From Maribacter dokdonensis DSW-8 (GTDB taxonomy: Bacteria; Bacteroidota; Bacteroidia; Flavobacteriales; Flavobacteriaceae), in contig NZ_LDPE01000002.1 in assembly GCF_001447995.1 (NCBI RefSeq), positions 496,001 to 560,000 of the forward strand: a DNA stretch of 64,000 bases, written 5' to 3'. This document shows positions 9,794 to 17,523 of this stretch, piece after piece. Within the stretch, counting starts at the first letter, position 1; the number at the start of each line of letters is the position of its first letter. The notes below the pieces were generated by a model, which ran no database searches, was not told the DNA's origin, and saw only the letters and a list, made by a program, of their open reading frames with translations. The position numbers and the translations under genes were made by a program.

Positions 9794-10392
9794 AAAATAA
9801 CCAATACTAACACAACCTATGAACAATAAAGGCTTCGGGCTTAAACGAAAGGTTTGTGTATATTTATGATGTAACTAAAGTTTTTGTATTTAGCTTTGGA
9901 CAAGGCAAAATAAAATTAGACAATAAGTTATAGCTGCGTCCGAAGACGGAAACGTAAAATTTTCATGCCTCAGCATTCTGCTTAGGTCAAATGTTGTACA
10001 TAATTGTAATCAAGATTCATCAGAGGTTTTTCTAACAAACGAAATGCTTCAAATAATGCAAAAGAATTTTACAATTAAAAAGCAAGTAAACTTACAGGAT
10101 TACCTAAAGAAGAAATTAAGATTTTTTATTTAAACGTTAGATTTAGAATAACAAAAGGCGCAATTAATTTCTACATTGTGTACCTTTTTATAGGTTACAT
10201 ATTTACATTTGTTGGTTATAAATCATTAGTGGAGGAATCGAGTACATATTTTTTAAAAGGAATGTTTTTTGTTTGAGTATCTGGAACACTATTATTCTGG
10301 ACTCATAGATTCTAACATCAGATTCTTTGACATTATTATTATATGTATCTAGACAAAGTACTCCACTTAACCTTAATCCTTATTATTAGATA
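9794..10392. other. Intergenic region with gene remnant and palindromic segment
   Basis: About 600 bases without an intact gene. It holds a small overlapping palindrome (CGTCCGAAGACG and TCCGAAGACGGA, around 9936-9950) following the nuclease gene, and an open remnant without a start codon at 10079-10276. The remainder shows nothing recognisable. Confidence 0.55.
10079..10276 (+). pseudogene. Possible remnant of a small membrane-protein gene
   Basis: A 65-codon open stretch begins directly after a stop and lacks a usable ATG. Its translation looks protein-like (GLPKEEIKIFYLNV, then a hydrophobic helix INFYIVYLFIGYIFTFVGY). A separate short frame begins with ATG at 10043 and runs into the same region in another phase (MLQIMQKNFTIKKQ, LQDYLKKK), as if one frameshift separated the two. 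It may be a decayed gene; it may also be chance. Confidence 0.35.
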
Positions 10393-10965
10393 ATGAAAGA
10401 AGGCTTTATAAAAGATACCTATGAATTAATTATAAAAGAAATACAGACTGTTATTACGGTTTGTTATCTAGTGGCTGTTGGTATAGGTATGATTTTTAAT
10501 TATAAAAAGTATGCTGAGTTTGGTATAAATATTTTTGATTACGGAGACGTTTTTGATTTTTTAATAGCTCCATTTGCAGATGTTTATATCATTTTTTTTG
10601 CAGCCGCATCTACATTATTTATTTCCATGCTATTTTACCTTGATTATGTTTGGTTAAAGAGATGGCCTAAATCATATTCAAAAATGAATTTTGGGCGCGA
10701 TAAAAAGAAGTGGTTTAAACAATACCGAATTACAGTAATAGCTATAAGTTTTATTATATACTTGTTTTTATCTGCTGGTTTTTACGGTAAATACACGAAG
10801 AAAAAAATAACCAATCAAATAGATATTACCATTACTATGGTAGATAATGAAATGAAGAAGGGTAAACTCATTGGCAAAACCAAGGATATTGTTTTTTTAT
10901 TGAATGATGACGGTGTTTTTGCAATACCCCTTACTTCTGTGGTAAAACAGATAAAAATAAAGTAA
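10393..10965 (+). CDS. Uncharacterised membrane protein, three predicted helices
   Basis: 190 residues, family not recognised. Hydrophobic helices lie at about 20-37 (VITVCYLVAVGIGMIF), 57-83 (LIAPFADVYIIFFAAASTLF) and 116-135 (ITVIAISFIIYLFLSAGFY), followed by a soluble C-terminal domain of about 55 residues (KGKLIGKTKDIVFLL). The stop overlaps the next gene's ATG (TAATG), so the two are translationally coupled. The function is unknown. Confidence 0.75.
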   Translation: MKEGFIKDTYELIIKEIQTVITVCYLVAVGIGMIFNYKKYAEFGINIFDYGDVFDFLIAPFADVYIIFFAAASTLFISMLFYLDYVWLKRWPKSYSKMNFGRDKKKWFKQYRITVIAISFIIYLFLSAGFYGKYTKKKITNQIDITITMVDNEMKKGKLIGKTKDIVFLLNDDGVFAIPLTSVVKQIKIK

Positions 10966-11582
10966 TGAGCATTTTCGGTATGTCTAAAAAAGGGAGTAGT
11001 AAGTCCCATGTATTAAATACGGACAATGGCATTTTAGGTCCCACTTTTCTTGAAGGTTTTACCAATCATATTGAAAATCCTAAAGAGTTACACTCGTATG
11101 AATGGTGCAGAAAATTGAAATCTACATCAGGTAACAATAAATTTAAAATTAAATACTACGGAGAACTTCACGAAGATTATAATTACCTTATTGTCGAAAC
11201 TAATTTTGCACCTGCTTTGCTAATAGCTGTTGATGTAATTTCAGGTGAAGAAATTTTGTTATTCGATGGTTGCAAACATGGTTACAATGCTATGTTTTGC
11301 GATACATTTACACAAGAGGAAATTACCAATAGACCATTAGAGCATCTGTATAAGGATAGTAATGGCAATGAAATTTTTGAAATAACTATAAGCACTTACT
11401 ATGGTATTGATTATGAAGATGAGTTTAGAGAAGAGGTAGATGAGAATGGGCTGTTAGAACTCATAGACGGTACTAAAATAGATTTTGAAAGTGTAAAACG
11501 TAATGGCTATGATTCATTACATATTTGGGCAACAAATGATAACGGAGAAATTATAGAATTCGTATCTGAAGAATTGGCTTAA
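10965..11582 (+). CDS. Uncharacterised soluble protein coupled to the membrane protein upstream
   Basis: 205 residues, no recognised family, no signal peptide or membrane segment. It is rich in acidic and aromatic residues (YYGIDYEDEFREEVDENG), typical of a small alpha/beta cytosolic protein. It begins one base inside the preceding stop codon, so co-translation with the membrane protein is very likely. Downstream, 33 bp away, is the lipoyl-like gene. A partner or immunity-like role is possible but not shown. Confidence 0.75.
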   Translation: MSIFGMSKKGSSKSHVLNTDNGILGPTFLEGFTNHIENPKELHSYEWCRKLKSTSGNNKFKIKYYGELHEDYNYLIVETNFAPALLIAVDVISGEEILLFDGCKHGYNAMFCDTFTQEEITNRPLEHLYKDSNGNEIFEITISTYYGIDYEDEFREEVDENGLLELIDGTKIDFESVKRNGYDSLHIWATNDNGEIIEFVSEELA

Positions 11583-11615
11583 ATATGTTCACCTTAAAAG
11601 TAAACCATATACAAT

Positions 11616-12017
11616 TTGAGAAAAATAATAGAAGCATATTTAGCTAAGCTTTTTGAGTATAATAAGAAAAACGCCCAATATATGGAGGATTTTAAAGCTA
11701 ATCCTCATTTTAAGACTAGGGAAGAAATAGGGAGAGAAGGTCCAAAACCGAATAGGGTGGTCATTCCAGAACTAAAAACAGGAGAAGTAAGTGTATGTAC
11801 AACTCCAGATTTAGGAAATCAGATGCCTTTGGTTTTAGAAAAGTGGTATGTAAAAGTTGGCGATAAGGTAAATTCTGGTGATGTGTTATGTGAATTAGGG
11901 AATGAAGCCGTTACCATAGAATTTGAAAGTTTCTATAATGGAAAAGTAATTTGGGTTTGTGAACATAAAAAAGACTTGGTTCCAGGAGATGAGCTATGTA
12001 AATTAGAAGGTATTTAA
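11616..12017 (+). CDS. Biotin/lipoyl-domain-like protein lacking the modified lysine
   Basis: 133 residues: a helical N-terminal 45 residues, then a lipoyl/biotinyl-like beta fold (about 55-131): WYVKVGDKVNSGDVLCELGNEAVTIEFESFYNG, split here as VKVGDKVNSGDVLCEL and AVTIEFES. In genuine lipoyl and biotinyl domains the hairpin reads like ETDKATVE with a modified Lys; the matching position here is Ala98. The fold therefore looks kept and the attachment site lost. The start is TTG at 11616, as the first in-frame ATG (residue 23) would remove a plausible helix; either is possible. Last gene of a three-gene group. Confidence 0.75.
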   Translation: MRKIIEAYLAKLFEYNKKNAQYMEDFKANPHFKTREEIGREGPKPNRVVIPELKTGEVSVCTTPDLGNQMPLVLEKWYVKVGDKVNSGDVLCELGNEAVTIEFESFYNGKVIWVCEHKKDLVPGDELCKLEGI

Positions 12018-12024
12018 TATTCTC

Positions 12025-12091
12025 CACTATCCCACTATCCCACTATCCCACTATCCCACTATCCCACTATCCCACTATCCCACTATCCCAC
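12025..12091. repeat. Octanucleotide tandem repeat (CACTATCC x 8)
   Basis: Eight perfect consecutive copies of CACTATCC (12025-12088) plus a partial ninth copy. It lies 8 bp after the lipoyl-like gene and about 100 bp before the SDR gene. Perfect identity between copies implies recent slippage. Confidence 0.97.
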
Positions 12092-12188
12092 CAAAAAGTA
12101 CACAACATTCGAAAATGTGTGTAAGTCCTAACGGCAACTTCGCATATACCTTTGTCCTATTCTTTTAGACATTTAAAAAATAGGCGAT

Positions 12189-13139
12189 ATGAGTACAACA
12201 CAATTTGGTAAAAAAGGGTGGACCCCAGATAGAATCAAAAGCCTCAAGGGCAAAACATTCATAATTACCGGTACAACCAGTGGTACTGGTTTTGAGGCGG
12301 CAAGAATACTGTTGAAAAAAGGGGCTAAAGTGGTCATGCTAAACCGTAACCCCAAAAAGGTTGCCGATACGTTGTCAACCTTAAAACAAGAACTTGGCAA
12401 TGCCATACCGGTAAGCAATATAGAAATGGACTTGGCATCATTGGCATCGGTTAGGAAAGCTGCAGATGAAATACTGAAAAACGTTCCACAAATAGATGCA
12501 CTAATGTGCAATGCCGCCATTGCGCAAGTACCCAAACAAACATTTACGGAAGATGGTTTTGAAAGTCAGTTAGGGGTAAACCATTACGGTAATTTCTTAT
12601 TACAGGCTTTGCTGTACCCACGTATAGAAGAATCAAAAGGGCGAATAGTGACCGTGGGCAGTATGGGCTACAATTTGGGCATAAAGACCATACAGTTCAA
12701 TGATATGAACTGGGACAAGAACTACAGCCCAAACGGCGTGTACAGTCAAAGTAAATTGGCACAGATCATGACCGTTTATGAATTGCAAGATAGACTTAAG
12801 GCGGCGGGCAAAACAGGTGTAAAGTCATACGCATGCCACCCGGGTGCATCTTCAACATCATTGATCAAGACCAGCGGTAGCTTGTTGACAAGATTTATTT
12901 GGCAGATCATGAAATTAACGCCCATGGTACAATCTGCAGAGAAAGGGGCATACCCAGAAGTCATGTGTGCCACCGAGCCAGATTTAGATCAATCTGGTTT
13001 TTATGGGCCAACAGGTAAAAATTATTGGACAGGTCCCGTAGGGGAGTGCAAATTAGAACCTCACGCCAAGGACAAACCCGTTATGGAAAAACTGTGGGAA
13101 GTTTCAGAAGAAGCCGTTGGTTATGAATGGAACGTGTAG
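12189..13139 (+). CDS. Short-chain dehydrogenase/reductase (protochlorophyllide-reductase-like subfamily)
   Basis: 316 residues. Rossmann cofactor motif at about 27-34 (TGTTSGTG, a variant of TGxxxGIG), NxAG-type motif CNAAIAQ near 107, and catalytic YSQSK (Tyr/Lys) near 190. Length and the long C-terminal part match the retinol-dehydrogenase/protochlorophyllide-reductase-like group of SDRs; chlorophyll synthesis itself is not implied in this organism. It is an NAD(P)H-dependent oxidoreductase of unknown substrate. First gene of a four-gene operon with a START-domain protein, a membrane protein and an AraC regulator, suggesting a lipid or hydrophobic substrate. Confidence 0.9.
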   Translation: MSTTQFGKKGWTPDRIKSLKGKTFIITGTTSGTGFEAARILLKKGAKVVMLNRNPKKVADTLSTLKQELGNAIPVSNIEMDLASLASVRKAADEILKNVPQIDALMCNAAIAQVPKQTFTEDGFESQLGVNHYGNFLLQALLYPRIEESKGRIVTVGSMGYNLGIKTIQFNDMNWDKNYSPNGVYSQSKLAQIMTVYELQDRLKAAGKTGVKSYACHPGASSTSLIKTSGSLLTRFIWQIMKLTPMVQSAEKGAYPEVMCATEPDLDQSGFYGPTGKNYWTGPVGECKLEPHAKDKPVMEKLWEVSEEAVGYEWNV

Positions 13140-13168
13140 TAGTTAACTAATAATGAAATAGGAATAAA

Positions 13169-13774
13169 ATGAAGAGGATAAAAACCATTGGTATCGTAGT
13201 AATGCTATTAGCATCACTACACGTTTTTTCACAAGAAAGAAACTGGAAGACCGAAACTGCTAAGGACGGTAAAACGATAGTAAAATACGAATTGGTAAAG
13301 GAAGAAGAAGGAACGCATTTTTATTATGTTGCCCAGACCACTGCCAATATAAGTTTAGAAGCGCTAGATGCCTATTTTTCAAATACGGCCAACCATAAAA
13401 ACTTCTTGGAGAGAACCCCGGTAACCCATGAGATAGAAAAAGTGTCGGAAAATGCATGGTTGGCCTACTATTATTTTGATGCCCCATGGCCCATGGCAGA
13501 TAGTGATATTGTGATAAAAATCAATAGGACAAAGCAAGAGGATAAACTTGTTTTTACAGCCATAGCTGCTGCAAATGATTACAAGAAAGATGATGTAAAA
13601 AGAATGACGGACTATAAAGTTGTTTACGAATTTGAAAAGGTAGACAATACAAGCACTAAAATCACCTATAATGCAGATTATGTTCCGGTGGGTTCGGTTC
13701 CTAATTTCTTGGCAAAAACATGGTTTCCAGAAGGTCCGGCAAAAATTGTAAATAATATAGGGTCTAGGAAATAG
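13169..13774 (+). CDS. Secreted START/lipid-transfer-domain protein
   Basis: 201 residues. Signal peptide (IVVMLLASLHVFSQ), then a START-like domain (about 25-200): THFYYVAQTTANISLEA, AWLAYYYFDAPWPMADSD and DYKVVYEFEKVDN are typical of StAR-related lipid-binding proteins. START domains hold a lipid or sterol-like ligand in a deep cavity. It lies 29 bp after the SDR gene and is likely periplasmic, so the two could act on the same hydrophobic compound in different compartments; that is inference. Confidence 0.8.
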   Translation: MKRIKTIGIVVMLLASLHVFSQERNWKTETAKDGKTIVKYELVKEEEGTHFYYVAQTTANISLEALDAYFSNTANHKNFLERTPVTHEIEKVSENAWLAYYYFDAPWPMADSDIVIKINRTKQEDKLVFTAIAAANDYKKDDVKRMTDYKVVYEFEKVDNTSTKITYNADYVPVGSVPNFLAKTWFPEGPAKIVNNIGSRK

Positions 13775-13832
13775 ACAAAAACAATAGATTAAATTTTAAT
13801 TTAGTAGAATAGAGCAATTAAATCATAGAGAC

Positions 13833-14345
13833 ATGGATATATTAAAAGCGGCAACAGATTGGGCAAAGGCAGAACTATTTTCAACTCCGTTCTTCATGCT
13901 CTTCGGTCTGGCATTTTTAGTGGCAAGCTTGGGGTTTTGGCAATTGGGTAAAACAGATATCGCCAGAGCATATATAATTCCTACATTGGTAGCGGGCAGT
14001 TTACTTTTAATCATTGGTGTTGGGTTGTTTTTTACCAATAAATCAAGAATTCCCCAATTTGAAAAAGCCTACCAAACGGATGCACCGGCGTTTGTAGCAT
14101 CAGAATTAGAACGCGCCGAAGCTACTTTAAAAGAATACGATACTATTGTCTTTAAGGCGATACCTATCATAATCATAGCTTGTGCCATACTACTGTTGTT
14201 TGTAAGCACACCGGTTTGGAGAGCAAGTATGATTACCACCATAGCCATGTTGACGGTTATTTTATTGGTAGATGGTACTGCCCACGCAAGAATAGATGGG
14301 TATAATAAACAATTACAATTGGCAGCTAAAGAAATGAACAAGTAG
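13833..14345 (+). CDS. Uncharacterised four-helix inner-membrane protein
   Basis: 170 residues with four predicted helices in two pairs: about 17-36 (FFMLFGLAFLVASLGFWQLG) and 47-66 (IIPTLVAGSLLLIIGVGLFF), then 109-125 (AIPIIIIACAILLLFV) and 130-146 (MITTIAMLTVILLV). The central 40-residue loop is amphipathic. The family is not recognised. It lies within the SDR-START-AraC operon and ends 1 bp before the AraC start codon. Confidence 0.8.
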   Translation: MDILKAATDWAKAELFSTPFFMLFGLAFLVASLGFWQLGKTDIARAYIIPTLVAGSLLLIIGVGLFFTNKSRIPQFEKAYQTDAPAFVASELERAEATLKEYDTIVFKAIPIIIIACAILLLFVSTPVWRASMITTIAMLTVILLVDGTAHARIDGYNKQLQLAAKEMNK

Positions 14346-14346
14346 T

Positions 14347-15258
14347 ATGCAGCATTTTAAAACATTATCGTCCTATATAGCGTATTTGGAACTACCTGGT
14401 CCGGAACATCCTATGTTGAGTGTATTTTCGGCAACGGGAGATGGTTTTTTACCTTGCCCCAAGGAAAGTTCGCCACCCATTACCAACGATTGTTATACCA
14501 TTAGTTTTAAGAAGTTTGTACAGGGCGATTTAAACTATGGGCGTACAAAATACGATTTCAATAACGGAGCGCTATTTTTTATTGCACCAAGGCAAGTATT
14601 GCAATGGAACGAGGCAGCGGTATTTGAACAAAAAGGGTTTTCGATCAGCTTTCACGAGGACTTTTTAAAAGGAACGGAGTTGGCGCATCAAATCAAAAAA
14701 TATGGTTTCTTTTCGTACTCGGTCAATGAGGCATTGCACCTTTCACCAAAAGAAGAAAAGCAGATAGAATCCATTGTCGAGAATATTGAAATTGAATATC
14801 AAAACAATCAAGACGAGTTCAGTAAGGACATTATTGTATCTCAATTGAGCACCCTGTTGAAATACGCCAATCGATTTTATGAGCGTCAATTTTTAAACAG
14901 AAAAGAACTTTCTACAAGTTTGTTAGAACAGTTTAATACGCAGTTGTTGGAGTACGTAGAATCTGGTCAGCTACAGGAAAATGGTATACCTAGCATAGAA
15001 CAGATTGCCGATAAAATGGCAATTTCGCAACGTTATCTTAGCGATACCTTAAAAAAGGAGACCGGTAAGACCACCACGGAACATTTGCAGTTGTTGTTAA
15101 TAGATGAAGCAAAGAATATGTTGTTGCATCCCAGTAAAAGTATTGCTGAGGTAGCTTATGAGTTGGGTTTTGAATATCCGCATTATTTCTCAAGGTTGTT
15201 CAAAAAGAAAGAAGGTATTAGCCCAACGGCTTATCGTGAAAAGTTTAGTGTGAATTAG
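14347..15258 (+). CDS. AraC family transcriptional regulator
   Basis: 303 residues: a cupin-like N-terminal sensing half and a C-terminal double HTH (about 205-300): IEQIADKMAISQRYLSDTLK and SIAEVAYELGFEYPHYFSRL, ending in GISPTAYREKF, the classic AraC/XylS signature. It is the last gene of the SDR-START-membrane operon with only 1 bp between it and the previous stop, so it probably regulates that operon in response to a metabolite. Confidence 0.93.
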   Translation: MQHFKTLSSYIAYLELPGPEHPMLSVFSATGDGFLPCPKESSPPITNDCYTISFKKFVQGDLNYGRTKYDFNNGALFFIAPRQVLQWNEAAVFEQKGFSISFHEDFLKGTELAHQIKKYGFFSYSVNEALHLSPKEEKQIESIVENIEIEYQNNQDEFSKDIIVSQLSTLLKYANRFYERQFLNRKELSTSLLEQFNTQLLEYVESGQLQENGIPSIEQIADKMAISQRYLSDTLKKETGKTTTEHLQLLLIDEAKNMLLHPSKSIAEVAYELGFEYPHYFSRLFKKKEGISPTAYREKFSVN

Positions 15259-15288
15259 ATACTTCCATTACTATTAAAGGGAAAAGAC

Positions 15289-15326
15289 TACAAAGCCCTC
15301 ATTACAGATGTAACGAGGGCTTTGTA
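15289..15326. terminator. Bidirectional intrinsic terminator
   Basis: A 12-bp perfect outer stem (TACAAAGCCCTC / GAGGGCTTTGTA) with a further 4-bp inner pairing. It lies between the convergent AraC and MFS genes. Confidence 0.85.
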
Positions 15327-15354
15327 ATTGATGAATATTTAACAGGTTGATGTT

Positions 15355-16695
15355 TTATTCTTTCACCAATTCCTTGCTCAATTCCTCTAAAGAAACTCCT
15401 TTGGTTTCCGGCATTTTGGTCATTGCCCAAATAAGTTGCAATACCATCATTGCACAGAAGAAGTAGTAGATATACCAAACATGGTCTTTAAGAACACCTT
15501 GGGTAGCATCTAGGAAAAAGGGAGTGATCAATGTAATGATCGCGGCAAATACCCAATGTACACTAACACCCCAAGACTGCCCGTAAGCACGAACACTGTT
15601 CGGGAATATTTCTGATATAAAGACCCATATTACCGCACCTTGCCCAATGGCATGAGAGGCAACAAAAGTACAGATGAAGGTAAGTGTAAGGGTAGATCCC
15701 AGATCCATTTGAAAACAGAGACCCACCATAACCAAACTAATAATGTAGCCTATAGAACCAATAATAATCAGTTGTCGTCTTCCTAGTTTATCCAATAAGC
15801 GAATTCCAATAAAGGTGAATACAAGATTTACGATACCAATGGCGATCGAGTTGAAAAGAGACTCTTTACCGCCTAACCCGGCTTGCTCTAAAATTTCAGG
15901 GGCATAATACAGTACAAAGTTGATGCCTGATAATTGATTAAAGAATGCTATAAAGAAAGCGAGCCAAAGTACTTTTGAGTATTTCTTTTGAAAAAGGCTT
16001 TCACTTTTGGTGCTGTGCTGTAAATCGGTCTTAATCTCTGCCAATTGTAGCGCGGCCTTTTCTTTAGAGTGTATGATCTCTAATATTTTTAAGGCGCCTG
16101 CATCATCCTTTTTGTGTAAAGCCAACCAACGAGGGCTTTCAGGTACGGTAAATACCATTGCGGTGTAAATGAAAGCGGGTATGGCTTCTACACCAAGCAT
16201 CCAACGCCAATCATTTGCACCATCAAAACCTTTTAATAACCAGTTAGATACAAAGGCGATTAAAATACCGAATACCAACCAAAATTGGTAAAGTCCGCCA
16301 AGCTTTCCACGATTCTCCTTAGATGTAATTTCAGAAATGTAAATAGGAGCGGCAACCGAAGAAATACCGACACCTACACCACCAATAAAACGAAATAGGG
16401 AAAATGAATATGGATCTTGCGCCAAGGCAGAGCCAAGTGCGGAGACCAGAAACAGAATACCTACCCATAACAGCGTTTTCTTACGCCCTAGGTTTTTGGT
16501 GGGAATGCCACCAAAAAGAGAGCCTACTACGGTACCCCAGAGTGCCATACTCATGATAAAGGTGCCGTGAAATAAAGGTGATGTGTTCCAAATTTGTTTA
16601 ATAGGTTCATTTGCGCCGCTGATGACAACGGTGTCAAAACCAAATAAAAATCCTGCGAGGGCCACGGTAATGGACCATACGATAATTCTGTTCAT
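15355..16695 (-). CDS. MFS sugar:proton symporter (SP family, XylE-like)
   Basis: 446 residues, twelve predicted helices. Sugar-porter signatures: GFDTVVISG in helix 1, GRKK loop, RFIGGVGVG, PIYISEI, PESPRWL after helix 6, QLSGINFVLYYAPEIL in helix 7, LGRR repeat, and PETKG at the end of helix 12. These mark a monosaccharide:H+ symporter of the inner membrane (xylose, glucose or galactose class; the exact sugar is not deducible). It is transcribed alone and diverges from the SDR gene to its right. Confidence 0.93.
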   Translation of the reverse strand: MNRIIVWSITVALAGFLFGFDTVVISGANEPIKQIWNTSPLFHGTFIMSMALWGTVVGSLFGGIPTKNLGRKKTLLWVGILFLVSALGSALAQDPYSFSLFRFIGGVGVGISSVAAPIYISEITSKENRGKLGGLYQFWLVFGILIAFVSNWLLKGFDGANDWRWMLGVEAIPAFIYTAMVFTVPESPRWLALHKKDDAGALKILEIIHSKEKAALQLAEIKTDLQHSTKSESLFQKKYSKVLWLAFFIAFFNQLSGINFVLYYAPEILEQAGLGGKESLFNSIAIGIVNLVFTFIGIRLLDKLGRRQLIIIGSIGYIISLVMVGLCFQMDLGSTLTLTFICTFVASHAIGQGAVIWVFISEIFPNSVRAYGQSWGVSVHWVFAAIITLITPFFLDATQGVLKDHVWYIYYFFCAMMVLQLIWAMTKMPETKGVSLEELSKELVKE

Positions 16696-16810
16696 TGTTG
16701 AGTGTTAAGTTGTTGTTAAATATAATGAATGAAAATCGTAAAATCATAATCTTTTGGGTTAACATAAAAATCAAAGAATTGGTAACTTGTATCAATTTTA
16801 AAATTGAACA

Positions 16811-17521
16811 ATGAAAGATTTAAAAAATAAAGTAGCTTATATAACTGGAGGCACTAAGGGAATAGGCTTTGCCGTAGCACAAACATTATTGGGTCAAGGC
16901 ATGAAAGTGGCCATTAGCGGTAGATCTCAAGAAAGTGTAGATCAGGCGTTAAAAGATTTTAATAACGATAATGTTTTAGGAATTGTATCTAATGTAGCTA
17001 AACTTTCAGACGAAGAAAATGCCGTAGCTAAAATAACGGATAAATGGGGTCAAGTAGATGTTGTTCTAGCAAATGCCGGTGTAGGTAATTTTGCACCCAT
17101 AGATGAAATGACCGAAGAACAATGGCACCAAATGATAGATGTTAACCTTAGTGGTGTTTTTCATACCCTAAAAGCATCTGTAGCGTCCCTGAAGAAAACA
17201 GAAGGATATTATATTACCCTAGCAAGTTTGGCAGGTACCAATTTCTTTGCTCAAGGTGCTGGGTATAATGCATCAAAATTTGGTGTGGTAGGCTTTACAC
17301 AAGCGGCAATGCTAGATCTTAGACAGTACGGTATAAAAGTATCTACCATAATGCCGGGTTCTGTGGCAACACATTTTAACCATAATGAGCCAGGTGATAA
17401 AGATGCATGGAAAATTCAACCAGAGGACATTGGTGAATTGGTGTTAGATCTATTACAGATGAACGAAAGAACCTTACCTAGTAAAATAGAGGTAAGGCCA
17501 ACAAGACCGGACAAGAAATAA
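16811..17521 (+). CDS. Short-chain dehydrogenase/reductase (classical SDR)
   Basis: 236 residues with TGGTKGIG (cofactor glycine motif, about 12-19), LANAGVG (NAG motif), ASLAG with the catalytic Ser and YNASK with the catalytic Tyr/Lys (about 153-157), followed by PGSVAT. A cytosolic NAD(P)-dependent oxidoreductase of undetermined substrate. Its stop is 2 bp from the 3' end of the convergent nuclease gene with no terminator between them. Confidence 0.92.
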   Translation: MKDLKNKVAYITGGTKGIGFAVAQTLLGQGMKVAISGRSQESVDQALKDFNNDNVLGIVSNVAKLSDEENAVAKITDKWGQVDVVLANAGVGNFAPIDEMTEEQWHQMIDVNLSGVFHTLKASVASLKKTEGYYITLASLAGTNFFAQGAGYNASKFGVVGFTQAAMLDLRQYGIKVSTIMPGSVATHFNHNEPGDKDAWKIQPEDIGELVLDLLQMNERTLPSKIEVRPTRPDKK

Positions 17522-17523
17522 GT

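Noticed and set aside
9083..12017. Toxin-antitoxin or phage-defence island
   Set aside because: An EEP nuclease and unknown genes are present, but no toxin, antitoxin, integrase or defence motif was recognised, so the label is not supported.
12189..13139. Protochlorophyllide reductase in the sense of chlorophyll synthesis
   Set aside because: The resemblance is at SDR-subfamily level only; no other tetrapyrrole-photosynthesis gene is present.
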